Assembly (NCBI GenBank): GCA_046329575.1
Contig: JAXLUJ010000005.1
Coordinates: 256,397-320,396, forward strand
Direction: 5' to 3'
Source: UBA1941 sp046329575
Lineage (GTDB): Bacteria; Bacteroidota; Bacteroidia; Chitinophagales; LD1
Length of the DNA stretch: 64,000 nt
The notes beneath the pieces are model-generated. The model worked only from the letters and a program-made list of their open reading frames with translations. It was not told the origin of the DNA and ran no database searches. A program made the position numbers and the translations under genes. Shown piece after piece: positions 1 through 9,577 of this stretch; position 1 is the first letter of the stretch, and each line of letters starts with the position of its first letter.

Positions 1-2931
1 ACGGCCAGTCCGTTTACCTTCCTGAATAACACTAAACAGAATATCACTGTTGGTGTGGTTTTCGTAAAACCAAATGGTGGCGTGGGTTCCAACTGTCCTA
101 ACTTCAGTAATGCCATTGGCCGCGCCGATGACCTTGCACAGGCGTTATTTGACGGTGGATTTAAATTGTTGGAAGGTCCTGCAGCGCCAACTTTACAGAT
201 TCGTGAAATGGACCGTCAGGTTATCATTAATCTTCAAAATGCGCCAGGCTCGAATAACTATGGAGAAAAATATGATGAAGTGGGTCGTTTGTTTGCTAAA
301 CCCGGCGTTCAGGGATTTGTTGCGGGAATGGATTCAACCTACACTTTCGAAGGGTACAAGATTTTCCAACTTCGCGACGATAAAATTTCCGCAACCGATC
401 TTAACGAACCGGTAGATCCTTCAAAGGCTGTTTTGGTAGCGCAAATGGATATAAAAAATGGTCTTTCACGTTTGGTGAATTTCGAAAAGGATGCGCTTAC
501 CGGATTTGAAATTCCTATCATCAAGGTAGATGGCGGCGATAAGGGGATTACGCACTCGATTAGTGTAACAGAGGACTTTATTAAAGGCGGAAGTTTGGTG
601 AACTTCAAAACATACTATTATGCCGCAGTAGCATATGCTGCTAACGATTACAAAACTTACGATCCTACCAATCCATCAGCAGGCGGTCAAAAGACAGTTT
701 ATCTTCAAGGCAGTAAAAACTTTGCACGATACTCTGCCATTCCGCATGGTGTGGAATCAAGAAATAATGGAACGGAATTGCAAAGCAGTTGGGGCGGCGC
801 TACTCAGGTGGAGCGTATTGAAGGCCAGGGAAATGGCGGCAACTTTTTGAATTTGATAGAAGAAACTACAGCCCGGATTCTTGCCAGTGCCGATCGGCAG
901 ATGGCCGATACGCTGCGTTACGAAAAAGGATTCGATCCAATCGGATTTAAAATCACTGATCCTGTTTCTGTGAAAGAAAATGATTTTGAACTGCGTGTTC
1001 TGGAAGATTCTTTCTATACCTATAGGACTTTTGCTAAATCAAAATTGATTCGTCCGGGTTTACCTGACACTACCATTTTCGTGGGTCCATTCTTCGATGA
1101 GGTCTTGTCAAGTGTTAATCCTGATACGGCAAAGTTGAACCATAATGTGGATTCGGTTGCGGGTGGACCAATTTCAAAACGCGCTCAGTTGCGTTGGAAT
1201 TTGGACGAGATCGATCATAAGACGAATACCTTTGTTCAAACCATTCCTTCTGATCGTTACCTTGACCGTCCGTATGATCAGTTAATCTACGGCAAGGATG
1301 GCTCAGGTGATTTGCAGAACTACGGTTTCTCGTTGAAACTTGGCAATCCAAATGTGATCTATAATAAAACTTCTGCAGGTACAGCAAATGTATATGGTCC
1401 GATTGGCGGCTCTATTGATTATGCTGATAGTAAAAATCCGTGGTTGTCGTTTGTAAAAGATGCGGGACAAAATGATGCTTCGAACTGGATTCGTTCGGGA
1501 ACGGTGGTGGCCAACACCAGCGATCCGCTGGCGCACGTTTTTGACGACAACTGGTTTGGAACGATTGACGACAAAACCGATCCAAAAGAATATTTTGAAA
1601 AAATAGCCGAGGGAACATGGGCCCCTTACTGCTTAACACCGAATTTCAATATCGGTACCAGCACACTTACTGCCGCTCAGGTGGCTGCCGGTGTGCCACC
1701 TGCCACTTATGGTCCCGGTTTCAAATGGCGCCGTTCCGGTTATCAAGATGCGGATCCACCACAAAATAACCTCGAAAGATTGCGCAGTGTTGACATTGTG
1801 TTTACTTCCGATAAGTCAAAGTGGTCGCGTTGCGTAGTGTTTGAAACCGGTGAAAATTCGCTTGCGAATGAAGGTTCTGCGCTATATCCTGGTATTGCTT
1901 CGGTGAATGCCAAGAAAGGTATGATAAGAATGCATGCTTCGTGGGACAAGAACAGCAATACCTATCTTGATGATTTGAATCCACTTGGCGCTGACACCGG
2001 CCGCAGTTGGTTCCCGGGCTATGCCATTAACGTAGAAACAGGCGAACGGTTGAACATTTGCTTTGGTGAAGCATCGGAATGGGCTGATCAGAATGGTAAG
2101 GATATGCTATGGAATCCTACCGCTAAGGTATATGGCGACCTGAATACCGGAGGCACGATTCCAAACCTGCCTTATTTCGGAGGCAAGCATTTTATATACG
2201 TTTCTGATACCAAGTATGATGAAGGTGATTCGATGCAGAAAGTATTGCTGAGATACTACGCCTTGATGGGCAATACCAACTCGGCTGATTATCCAGCTCC
2301 GGTGCGTAATTTATATAAAGACCTGATGTGGGCTTCCATTCCATATCTCACCTCTGGTTATTCATTAAAGTCGGTTAACGAAGGCATCATACCAAGTACA
2401 GTAACTGTTCGTTTGCGTGTAGAGCGGCCGATGGAGCGTTTTGCTACTTCTGCTACGGTTGCCGACAGCCTGCCTCGCTACCGTTTTAGCACTGTAGGGT
2501 TAGGACCTAAAGATAGCGTAGCCACTGTTGCAAAATCGGCGCTTGACCTGATTCGTATCGTACCGAATCCGTATCTGGCTTATTCAGCTTACGAACGTTC
2601 GATTTCTGAAAATCGGATCAAGATCACCAATCTGCCAAACCGTTGTGATATCGGTATCTATACACTTGATGGAACACTGGTTCGGAAACTGACCCGTTCC
2701 ATTAGTGGAATTGATCCTGAAACGCAGCAAACCATTGATATTTCAGATGGGGCAAACATTGATAAAACAACTTCCAACCCTGATAATACGGTGTTCTGGG
2801 ATCTGACGAATGATAAGAATACTCCGGTATCGAGCGGTATCTACATCTTCGATATTCAGGCGCCGGGAATTGGCCATAAGATTTTGAAATGGTTTGGCGC
2901 TATGCGTCCTACCGATGTATCGAGCTTCTAA
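1..2931 (+). CDS. Large secreted surface protein, 5'-truncated by window edge
   Basis: The frame is open from the first base, so the gene begins upstream; 976 residues are visible. The body has no domain I can name. Near the C-terminus the segment starting IRIVPNPYLAYSAYE, followed by a FlgD-like beta-sandwich ending in GIYIFDI and HKILKWFGAMRP, resembles the terminal region of large Bacteroidota T9SS-associated proteins. That is family resemblance, not a confirmed sorting signal. The next gene, 37 nt downstream, is a PorV-like/OmpA outer-membrane protein, and the two are probably co-transcribed. I infer an exported, cell-surface or matrix protein; substrate and function are unknown. Confidence 0.8.
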   Translation, partial: TASPFTFLNNTKQNITVGVVFVKPNGGVGSNCPNFSNAIGRADDLAQALFDGGFKLLEGPAAPTLQIREMDRQVIINLQNAPGSNNYGEKYDEVGRLFAKPGVQGFVAGMDSTYTFEGYKIFQLRDDKISATDLNEPVDPSKAVLVAQMDIKNGLSRLVNFEKDALTGFEIPIIKVDGGDKGITHSISVTEDFIKGGSLVNFKTYYYAAVAYAANDYKTYDPTNPSAGGQKTVYLQGSKNFARYSAIPHGVESRNNGTELQSSWGGATQVERIEGQGNGGNFLNLIEETTARILASADRQMADTLRYEKGFDPIGFKITDPVSVKENDFELRVLEDSFYTYRTFAKSKLIRPGLPDTTIFVGPFFDEVLSSVNPDTAKLNHNVDSVAGGPISKRAQLRWNLDEIDHKTNTFVQTIPSDRYLDRPYDQLIYGKDGSGDLQNYGFSLKLGNPNVIYNKTSAGTANVYGPIGGSIDYADSKNPWLSFVKDAGQNDASNWIRSGTVVANTSDPLAHVFDDNWFGTIDDKTDPKEYFEKIAEGTWAPYCLTPNFNIGTSTLTAAQVAAGVPPATYGPGFKWRRSGYQDADPPQNNLERLRSVDIVFTSDKSKWSRCVVFETGENSLANEGSALYPGIASVNAKKGMIRMHASWDKNSNTYLDDLNPLGADTGRSWFPGYAINVETGERLNICFGEASEWADQNGKDMLWNPTAKVYGDLNTGGTIPNLPYFGGKHFIYVSDTKYDEGDSMQKVLLRYYALMGNTNSADYPAPVRNLYKDLMWASIPYLTSGYSLKSVNEGIIPSTVTVRLRVERPMERFATSATVADSLPRYRFSTVGLGPKDSVATVAKSALDLIRIVPNPYLAYSAYERSISENRIKITNLPNRCDIGIYTLDGTLVRKLTRSISGIDPETQQTIDISDGANIDKTTSNPDNTVFWDLTNDKNTPVSSGIYIFDIQAPGIGHKILKWFGAMRPTDVSSF

Positions 2932-2968
2932 TTTTAATAGTTGAGAAAACCCATCTAAAGCAAATAGG

Positions 2969-4783
2969 ATGAAAAGAATTTTAAGTAGCATTTCGGTGAT
3001 GTTTGTGACCGCTACGGTCTTTGCAGGAAATCCGGACCGTCGCGGCGAAGCGGGAGCCTTCGAATTGAACATGAATGGATATGCCCGTTCCAGCGGTTTT
3101 TGGAATATGAACTGCGCCGGCATCAAAGGTTTGGAGGCAGAGCGGTTGAATCCTGCGGGTTTGGCATATACCCGCAAAACGGAAGTTATCGCCGCATATA
3201 CCTCGTGGTTGAGCGGTTCGGGAGTGAATATTGTTCAGGCCGGTATTGCCCAGCGCATCAAATCAAATGCAATTGCGCTTACCGTGAACTCGCTGAACTT
3301 CGGGGCTATTGACCGCACTACTACCGAAAGTCCACAGGGTGGTTTAGGTACTTTCAAACCTACCTTCCTGAACATAGGGTTGAGCTATGCGAAGAACTTT
3401 TCTTTAGGAACTACTGCGGTTACAGGCGCTAACTATATTACAGGCGGTATTACTATCCGGTTACTTACTGAAGGAATTCAAAGTGTGTCTTCTACCGGAT
3501 TTAGTTTTGACGCCGGCCTGCAATATACCACGGGTAAAAAGCAAAATGTACACTTTGGCGTATCGCTGCGTAACGTAGGTACGAGCATGCGTTTCCGTGG
3601 TGATGCGTTGGTTTACCAAGGTGTTGCTGAACAGGGCGATTATAGCTACACCTACGATAAGCGTTCCAATAAATTTGAATTGCCTACCCAGTTGAATATT
3701 GGATTGTCCTACGATTTTTATATGGGTAACAAAATCAAATCGGAAGATGGAAATTCTTTCAAACAGAATTACCGCATTACGCCAATGATTCAGTATTCAG
3801 CTAATGCATTCGGAAACGATCATTACGGTCTTGGACTGGAGTTTTCGTTGAAAGAAATCTTCCAGTTGCGCGCCGGTTACCGTTTCGAGAATGGTATTTT
3901 CAACACTGTGCAGCGTACCACTGCTTACTCTGGTCTGGCCGCAGGAACTTCCGTAAATATTCCTTTCAAAAAAGATGGAAACGGACCAAGTTTGTCTATC
4001 GATTATGCTTTCCGTATGACTTCGCCTAACACCAGCTTTAAGCATACCCATACGGTTGGATTGCGCTTTAACTTAGGCGGTGCCGATAAGGAAATGGAGT
4101 TTAAGGAGAAGAAGAAGGAAGCTTCGGGCGATGCTTATGAATCGAGCAAAGAGAGCGCTACAGAAAGCGCCACTGCCACTACCAAAAAACGCAGCGGTAA
4201 AAAAGGAAAAGTGACGCTGGAAGATCTTGAAGAAAAACAAGCCCAACTCGATTCGATGGCAAAGGTGAATGCCGAATTGCGCGTTAAAGCAGAAACTCCG
4301 GTGGTGAAGGTAGATACCTTTACGGTTACCAAAACCGAAATCAGAATTGAGAAAGATACCATCATGATCCCAACGGTGTTTGAAAAATCGACTTATGTTG
4401 GCGGCGATATTGATACGGTAACCAAAGGCGGAAAAACCGTATTGCAGTTCAATGATTATGAGGCGCTGGAGTTCGAGACCGGCTCGGCAAAAATTCAGCC
4501 TAAATCGCTGAACTATCTGAACTATCTGGTGAATATCATGAAGCAAAATCCAAAATATCGTTTGTTACTTCAAGGTCATACTGATAACGTTGGCGATGAA
4601 GACAAGAATGTGAAGTTGAGCCAGGATCGCGTAGATGCGGTGAAAGCCTACTTTGTTTCGAAAGGCGTTCGCGCTGACCGTGTTTCAGTAGAAGCTTTTG
4701 GCTCGAAGAAGCCAAAGTATAAAAACGATAATGCGGCCGGCCGCGCTAAAAACCGCCGTGTAGAGATTTACATGGAAATGTAA
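2969..4783 (+). CDS. PorV/PorQ-like outer-membrane barrel fused to OmpA peptidoglycan-binding domain
   Basis: 604 residues. A signal peptide (1-20, ending VFAG) is followed by a beta-barrel-like region of about residues 25-370 whose start (NPAGLAY) resembles the PorV/PorQ type of T9SS-associated barrel. A Lys/Glu/Ser/Ala-rich linker (about 375-440) leads to an OmpA-like domain (about 490-604) with the usual HTDN (near 536) and NRRVEI signatures for binding peptidoglycan. I infer an outer-membrane protein tethered to the wall. PorV proteins shuttle or hold T9SS cargo, so it may serve the large secreted protein encoded just upstream. A plain OmpA structural role is the alternative. Confidence 0.8.
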   Translation: MKRILSSISVMFVTATVFAGNPDRRGEAGAFELNMNGYARSSGFWNMNCAGIKGLEAERLNPAGLAYTRKTEVIAAYTSWLSGSGVNIVQAGIAQRIKSNAIALTVNSLNFGAIDRTTTESPQGGLGTFKPTFLNIGLSYAKNFSLGTTAVTGANYITGGITIRLLTEGIQSVSSTGFSFDAGLQYTTGKKQNVHFGVSLRNVGTSMRFRGDALVYQGVAEQGDYSYTYDKRSNKFELPTQLNIGLSYDFYMGNKIKSEDGNSFKQNYRITPMIQYSANAFGNDHYGLGLEFSLKEIFQLRAGYRFENGIFNTVQRTTAYSGLAAGTSVNIPFKKDGNGPSLSIDYAFRMTSPNTSFKHTHTVGLRFNLGGADKEMEFKEKKKEASGDAYESSKESATESATATTKKRSGKKGKVTLEDLEEKQAQLDSMAKVNAELRVKAETPVVKVDTFTVTKTEIRIEKDTIMIPTVFEKSTYVGGDIDTVTKGGKTVLQFNDYEALEFETGSAKIQPKSLNYLNYLVNIMKQNPKYRLLLQGHTDNVGDEDKNVKLSQDRVDAVKAYFVSKGVRADRVSVEAFGSKKPKYKNDNAAGRAKNRRVEIYMEM

Positions 4784-4818
4784 TTGCTGATCACACGAAA
4801 TCATTTAATTTTGAAAAG

Positions 4819-4842
4819 AAAGACGTCCTATGGGGCGTCTTT
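4819..4842 (+). terminator. Intrinsic terminator-like hairpin after the PorV/OmpA gene
   Basis: Arms 4819-4828 and 4833-4842 pair over 10 bp (one G.U) around a 4-nt loop TATG. The distal arm ends in TTT and is followed by a weak T-rich stretch. It separates the envelope pair from greA. Confidence 0.6.
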
Positions 4843-4857
4843 CCATTTATATCAGTT

Positions 4858-5331
4858 ATGGCAGATTTAAACTATATGACCCGTGAAGGGTACGATGCCT
4901 TGATGGCAGAGTTGAAAAATATGAAAACCGTGCGCCGCCCGGCAGTGTCGCAGGCAATTGCAGAAGCGCGCGAAAAAGGCGATTTAAGTGAAAATGCGGA
5001 ATACCATGCCGCACGCGAAGAACTGGCGTTGCTGGAGGCTAAAATTGCGGAATTGGAGGCTAAAGCGGGAAGTGCACGCGTAATGGATGAAAGCAAAGTA
5101 GATACTTCAAAAGTAGGCGTGCTTACAAAAGTGCGCGTGATGAATAAAAAGCTGAAGAAAGAGCAAACCTTCGTTATTGTAAGCGAAGCCGAGGCTAATT
5201 TGAAAGAGAATAAAATCTCGATCAGTTCGCCAATCGGAAAGGCATTGGTAGGAAAGGCTCAGGGCGATAGCGCTATTGCACAAACGCCTGCAGGACCCAT
5301 GGAATTTGAAGTATTGCAAATATCGTTATAG
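4858..5331 (+). CDS. greA: Transcription elongation factor GreA
   Basis: 157 residues, the usual GreA length. The N-terminal part (about 1-75) is the long antiparallel coiled coil that enters the RNA polymerase secondary channel. Its tip motif GDLSENAEYHAA carries the acidic residues D42 and E45 (equivalent to E. coli D41/E44) that stimulate cleavage of backtracked RNA. The C-terminal FKBP-like domain follows from about residue 80 and ends FEVLQISL. It lies 2 nt upstream of the HIT gene, so the two form an operon. Cytoplasmic. Confidence 0.97.
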   Translation: MADLNYMTREGYDALMAELKNMKTVRRPAVSQAIAEAREKGDLSENAEYHAAREELALLEAKIAELEAKAGSARVMDESKVDTSKVGVLTKVRVMNKKLKKEQTFVIVSEAEANLKENKISISSPIGKALVGKAQGDSAIAQTPAGPMEFEVLQISL

Positions 5332-5333
5332 CA

Positions 5334-5823
<490 letters not shown>

Positions 5824-5870
5824 GGGGGGCACAAGGTAGCTCTTTTTACAGGCTTAATAATTTAAGGCTT

Positions 5871-6029
5871 GGGTTAGGGATGCGGAGGGCCTGGTGCGTA
5901 GTGAAACGTAGCACCGAGCGAAGCGAGCCCGTAGCAGCCCGGGCCGTAGCGAAGCCAACGGTTGCACAGGCATAGCAAAACGCTGAAAAACGATGTTTTT
6001 CAATTAAAAGGCGGAGCGGAGGCAACCCC
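5871..6029 (+). repeat. Dispersed intergenic repeat, copy A (inverted relative to copy B at 7665-7822)
   Basis: The conserved block 5871-5956 matches the reverse complement of 7738-7822 with only a handful of differences. A second block, 6014-6029, matches 7665-7680 exactly in inverted sense. The blocks are 57 nt apart in both copies, so the full unit is about 158 bp. The spacer of this copy holds a perfect 8-bp hairpin (5984-6002). The rest of the 5824-6113 gap holds only a repeated CCATAAATTCT (6028 and 6091) and no gene. Confidence 0.85.
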
Positions 6030-6113
6030 ATAAATTCTATTTTATTAAACAATACACTACACCCCCAGGATGTAGCTGTAGCATCCTTTTCCATAAATTC
6101 TTATTTTTCTGAT

Positions 6114-7655
6114 ATGAAAAGAATAGCGCTACTTCTAACCATTTCAGTTTCCATTTTTTCCTTTGGGCAAAGTATTCGTTTGGTGAAAGAGTTTAACCCT
6201 TCGGGAAATTCGAACCCCACGAATTATCTGGTAAACGGCAATAAGATGTACTTCATTGCCAACAACGGTTCCGAATCGAGATTGTATGTAACCGACGGTA
6301 CTACCGCAGGCACCCGGTCAGTGCTGGATGAAACCACCTCGCTTCAGGCTACTTATGAACCTATGGCGGTACTAAACGGCATGGTTGCATTTGTTGGGGT
6401 TTCTACCAACGGCCGCGAATTGTGTTTTACAGATGGTACTGATGCCGGAACGGTGTACTTCGACCTGTTGCCGGGCGCGGCAAGTTCGGAACCTCGTCAA
6501 TTGTATGTGTTCAACAATAAATTGTATTTCTCGGCCGATGATGGAACGCACGGCCGTGAACTTTGGGTGAGCGATGGTACGGTAGGCGGTACGCATATGC
6601 TGAAAGACATCAACGCTACGGGCAGCAGCGAACCGCAGGAATTTTGTGCCTATAACGGCAAGTTGTATTTCCAGGCGTGGGGAAGCAATGCCATTGGCCG
6701 CGAACTTTATCGCACCGATGGAACCGCGGCAGGTACTGAATTGTTTGACGATCTCGACAACGGAGCCGGAAGCACCGGTCCGCAATACTTACATGTGTTT
6801 CAGAATAAGTTATTCTTTTTTTCGGCCTTTGGCGTTTGGGTGAGCGATGGTACGGTGGCTAACACCATTAATTTGAAATCAGCGATGATGATGAACAATT
6901 ACGCCTATGGCGATGATTACCTCTATTTTGTTTGTACCGATCCGTTATACGATGAAGAAATTTTCAGAACCGATGGAACGGTTGCCGGAACCAAATTGGT
7001 GGCCGACATCAATTCCGGATCAACGTCGAAATACCCTAAAGAACTGACACTTTTCAATCACAAAATCTTTTTCAAAGTAGGAACTCCAGCTTACGGTCAG
7101 GAACTGTGGAGTACCAACGGTACTTCAGCAGGCACGCAAATTTTTAAGGATATAATTACCGGCGCTACGGGCGCTGTAGGTGGCAATTTGGAAGCTTGTG
7201 GCAGCCGTCTTTATTTTTATGCTAATGATGGAGTAAACAATACACAGCTTTGGTTTACCGATGGTTCGCTTGCCAGCACACAGGCGCTAATGGCTTCCTT
7301 CGCCACCACCAGCAACCCCACGTTCGATCAATTTGGCGCTACTTGTTTCAACAATGAATATTATTTCGGCGCGTCGTACGACGATAAAGGTGTGGAGCTT
7401 TATAAAGTGGGTTTCCCCGATGGCATTAATGAAGAAGCCCAACCGAATTGGATTTGTTTTCCGAATCCAATGGCCGATCGTCTTTTTTTCAAAAACGTAA
7501 AGTATGGCGAAACTATTGCTATTACTGATGTTTCGGGTAATGCCGTATGGCGCGGTGCGCTTGATGCCGATGCTTCGGCTGATATACATGCGCTGGCTTC
7601 AGGATTGTATTTTGTTCAAATCGGCAATCGCACGGCTAAGCTGATAAAAGAATAA
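6114..7655 (+). CDS. T9SS-sorted ELWxxDGT-repeat protein
   Basis: 513 residues. The signal peptide MKRIALLLTISVSIFSFGQ is followed by about eight degenerate repeats of the type ELW.TDGT..GT (for example ELWVSDGTVGGT, ELYRTDGTAAGT), which are predicted to form a beta-propeller-like fold. The C-terminal part (about 435-513) starts with CFPNPMADRLFF and ends GLYFVQIGNRTAKLIKE, matching a type A T9SS sorting domain, so the protein should be exported and attached outside. The gene stands alone, bracketed by inverted copies of a 158-bp repeat. Ligand unknown. Confidence 0.88.
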   Translation: MKRIALLLTISVSIFSFGQSIRLVKEFNPSGNSNPTNYLVNGNKMYFIANNGSESRLYVTDGTTAGTRSVLDETTSLQATYEPMAVLNGMVAFVGVSTNGRELCFTDGTDAGTVYFDLLPGAASSEPRQLYVFNNKLYFSADDGTHGRELWVSDGTVGGTHMLKDINATGSSEPQEFCAYNGKLYFQAWGSNAIGRELYRTDGTAAGTELFDDLDNGAGSTGPQYLHVFQNKLFFFSAFGVWVSDGTVANTINLKSAMMMNNYAYGDDYLYFVCTDPLYDEEIFRTDGTVAGTKLVADINSGSTSKYPKELTLFNHKIFFKVGTPAYGQELWSTNGTSAGTQIFKDIITGATGAVGGNLEACGSRLYFYANDGVNNTQLWFTDGSLASTQALMASFATTSNPTFDQFGATCFNNEYYFGASYDDKGVELYKVGFPDGINEEAQPNWICFPNPMADRLFFKNVKYGETIAITDVSGNAVWRGALDADASADIHALASGLYFVQIGNRTAKLIKE

Positions 7656-7664
7656 TTTTTTTTG

Positions 7665-7822
7665 GGGGTTGCCTCCGCTCAGCCGTAAATTCTGCTGCGG
7701 TTGTACGATCATCACTTTTCCGGAGCGGTTAACCGCAGGCTTCGCTCCGGCCGGGCTGCTACGGGCTCGCTTCGCTCGGTGCTACGTTTCACTTCGCACC
7801 AAGCCCTTCGCATCCCTAACCC
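7665..7822 (-). repeat. Dispersed intergenic repeat, copy B
   Basis: Inverted partner of 5871-6029: exact 16-bp block at 7665-7680, 57-nt spacer, then an 85-bp block (7738-7822) nearly identical to copy A. It fills the space between the convergent genes ending at 7655 and 7859. A short related fragment occurs near 42688. Confidence 0.85.
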
Positions 7823-7858
7823 GGCCACACTTCCCCGGCGAACCGTTATTTGCCCGGT

Positions 7859-8968
7859 TTATTTCTGCATATCCGGCTCCAAACCCAATTGCGATGCGGG
7901 TTTTGCCTTTTCTTCCTTCAAAATTTCTTCTACCTGATGCAGTTTGGGAATTTGGCGATCAGCTACGTTAAGTTCCGTTCCCAACACTTTTGCAGTGGTG
8001 GAATATGCCAGATTCATTGCCTTTCCAAAAATTTTACCGGCGGCATAAGTGGTTTGTGAAATATAATCGAGTACATATTTTTCGCCCACCGGTTTGTAAA
8101 GCACTTTGATGTTTACATTCAGTGAATCCATTTTAGCAACCAGAAAAAAGCGTTTTGAAGCTTCGTTGTAAATATGCACTTCCATCATGCGGATGGCCTT
8201 GTTTTTTGTAAGGTAAATTTTTCCGCGAACCGCAATAAAATCATCTTTCTTTTTGGGCAGATCCTGCACCGCAATCACATCCAGTTCTTCGCCTTCATAG
8301 TTGATCGAAGCGAGGTATTGATAATCGTGTTTTGCCAGTTCCTTTTCTGAAAAAAGATTGTTGGGATACATAATCATGGTAAGTTGTGCGGGGCTCATGC
8401 CATTGAAATCGAACATGCCATTCCCGGAATTATAAAGTTCATGCTGCAGCACTTGCGTGTAAGTATTATCTTCTTTCCGATATTCGTAAGAAGGCAGCCA
8501 GGTATTATAATGGAAGAAGTAGTAATGATTTTTTTTACCTGAAATTTTGCTGTAGTCTTTGAAAACAATTTCATGTTTAGTAAACGTGGCAGGAAAGTTT
8601 TCTTTGGCGCGGGCCAATACTTCGCGAAGCATATTTTTGGCATCTACCGGTTTTACGGTTACCTCATTAAGATTGTAGTTTTTAGCTTTCATTACCACCG
8701 GCGTGGAAAGGGCTTGAAGATTTTCTGCCGCGAAGGTCATTTCATCATAGCCGAGGTGCGATAAGCGAATTTCATCAGCGGGCCGTGTTTCGTCTTTCGA
8801 AAAAACGAATCGGCCTTCATCGTCGGTGTAGCCGCCGTTTTGAGTGCGTGTATTGAACACGTTCACATAGGAAAGCGGATGGGTGTATTCATCAACGATG
8901 TAGATGGTAATTTGAGCGCTGCACCAATGGCCCAGCAGCAGCGCAATTAGAAGAAATGGCGTTTTCAT
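7859..8968 (-). CDS. Carboxypeptidase-like regulatory domain protein
   Basis: 369 residues. The signal peptide (1-19, ending WCSAQ) is followed by a CarboxypepD_reg-like beta-sandwich (about 20-100; motifs YVNVFNTRTQNGGYTDDEGRF and LSHLGY), the same module found at the N-terminus of SusC-type TonB receptors. The rest (about 110-369) is not a receptor barrel and I cannot name it; it is beta-rich with many aromatic residues. Probably periplasmic or outer-membrane associated. It is read toward the repeat at 7665-7822 and lies 30 nt downstream of the Cys-cluster gene. Confidence 0.75.
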   Translation of the reverse strand: MKTPFLLIALLLGHWCSAQITIYIVDEYTHPLSYVNVFNTRTQNGGYTDDEGRFVFSKDETRPADEIRLSHLGYDEMTFAAENLQALSTPVVMKAKNYNLNEVTVKPVDAKNMLREVLARAKENFPATFTKHEIVFKDYSKISGKKNHYYFFHYNTWLPSYEYRKEDNTYTQVLQHELYNSGNGMFDFNGMSPAQLTMIMYPNNLFSEKELAKHDYQYLASINYEGEELDVIAVQDLPKKKDDFIAVRGKIYLTKNKAIRMMEVHIYNEASKRFFLVAKMDSLNVNIKVLYKPVGEKYVLDYISQTTYAAGKIFGKAMNLAYSTTAKVLGTELNVADRQIPKLHQVEEILKEEKAKPASQLGLEPDMQK

Positions 8969-8998
8969 TGCAGGAAGATACGGTAAAGTTAGCGGATG

Positions 8999-9469
8999 TT
9001 ATTTGATTGCGTTTAACTTCTCCAGCACATGAGCTACGGCCGGGCAGATGGCGCTATTCAGCAACGTAGAGTTGTAGTGTTGAAAAAACTCGGCGCGATC
9101 GGTATAAGGATAGCCGCGGCAATCGCGCGGGCGGGCTTCATAAATACTGCAACGGTTGCCATCGCCAAGAAAAGGACACGGGCTTTTTTTTACCACATGA
9201 TCGCCATCTTCGTCTATGCGCAGGTAAGTGTTGATCATTTCCGCTTCTTTGAGGCGAAGGTGTTTTGCGATTCGGCTGATATCGCTTTTCTTGAAACGCG
9301 GGGAGATGGTTTTGCAGCAACCGGCACATTCCAGGCAATCGATTTTTGAAAAGGCATCGTGATGCAATGGTGGCAGTAATGTTTCAGGATGGCGCGTATG
9401 ATTGAGGCGATCGAGCAATTTGGCGTATTGTTTTCGGTTTGCCTTTGCGGTATGTTGCCAGGAGGCCAT
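8999..9469 (-). CDS. YkgJ-type cysteine-cluster protein (putative metal or Fe-S binder)
   Basis: 156 residues from the ATG at 9469 (MASWQHTAKANRKQ). An upstream in-frame start at 9571 would run through the terminator of the next gene, so I reject it. The protein has the CxxCxxCC motif (DCLECAGCCKT) and later Cys residues in KSPCPFLGDGNRCSIYEARP and RDCRGYP, the zinc- or iron-chelating CxxCxxCC family pattern. Function is unknown for most members. Soluble, cytoplasmic. Confidence 0.85.
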   Translation of the reverse strand: MASWQHTAKANRKQYAKLLDRLNHTRHPETLLPPLHHDAFSKIDCLECAGCCKTISPRFKKSDISRIAKHLRLKEAEMINTYLRIDEDGDHVVKKSPCPFLGDGNRCSIYEARPRDCRGYPYTDRAEFFQHYNSTLLNSAICPAVAHVLEKLNAIK

Positions 9470-9529
9470 GTGAGCGAAGGTAGGGAAAGATTCGATTATA
9501 GTGGGTGTGGTGAGTGTGGTACAAAAAAC

Positions 9530-9553
9530 AAAAGCTCCGTGACCGGAGCTTTT
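9530..9553 (-). terminator. Intrinsic terminator of the SWIB gene
   Basis: A perfect 10-bp stem (9530-9539 with 9544-9553), loop TGAC. Read on the minus strand it is followed by a T-rich stretch (TTTTGTTTTTTGT). It lies just past the stop of the SWIB gene. Confidence 0.8.
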
Positions 9554-9577
9554 ATTAAAAGAGAACAACAAAAACTT

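Noticed and set aside
5846..6094. Minus-strand ORF of 82 codons
   Set aside because: It lies in a dispersed repeat, overlaps a hairpin and shares its peptide only with the other repeat copy. Treated as repeat, not as a gene.
7701..7937. Plus-strand ORF of 78 codons
   Set aside because: Same repeat in the opposite orientation; it also runs into the antisense end of the gene at 7859.
9469..9571. Longer N-terminus for the Cys-cluster protein
   Set aside because: The extra 34 codons translate the SWIB gene's terminator hairpin.
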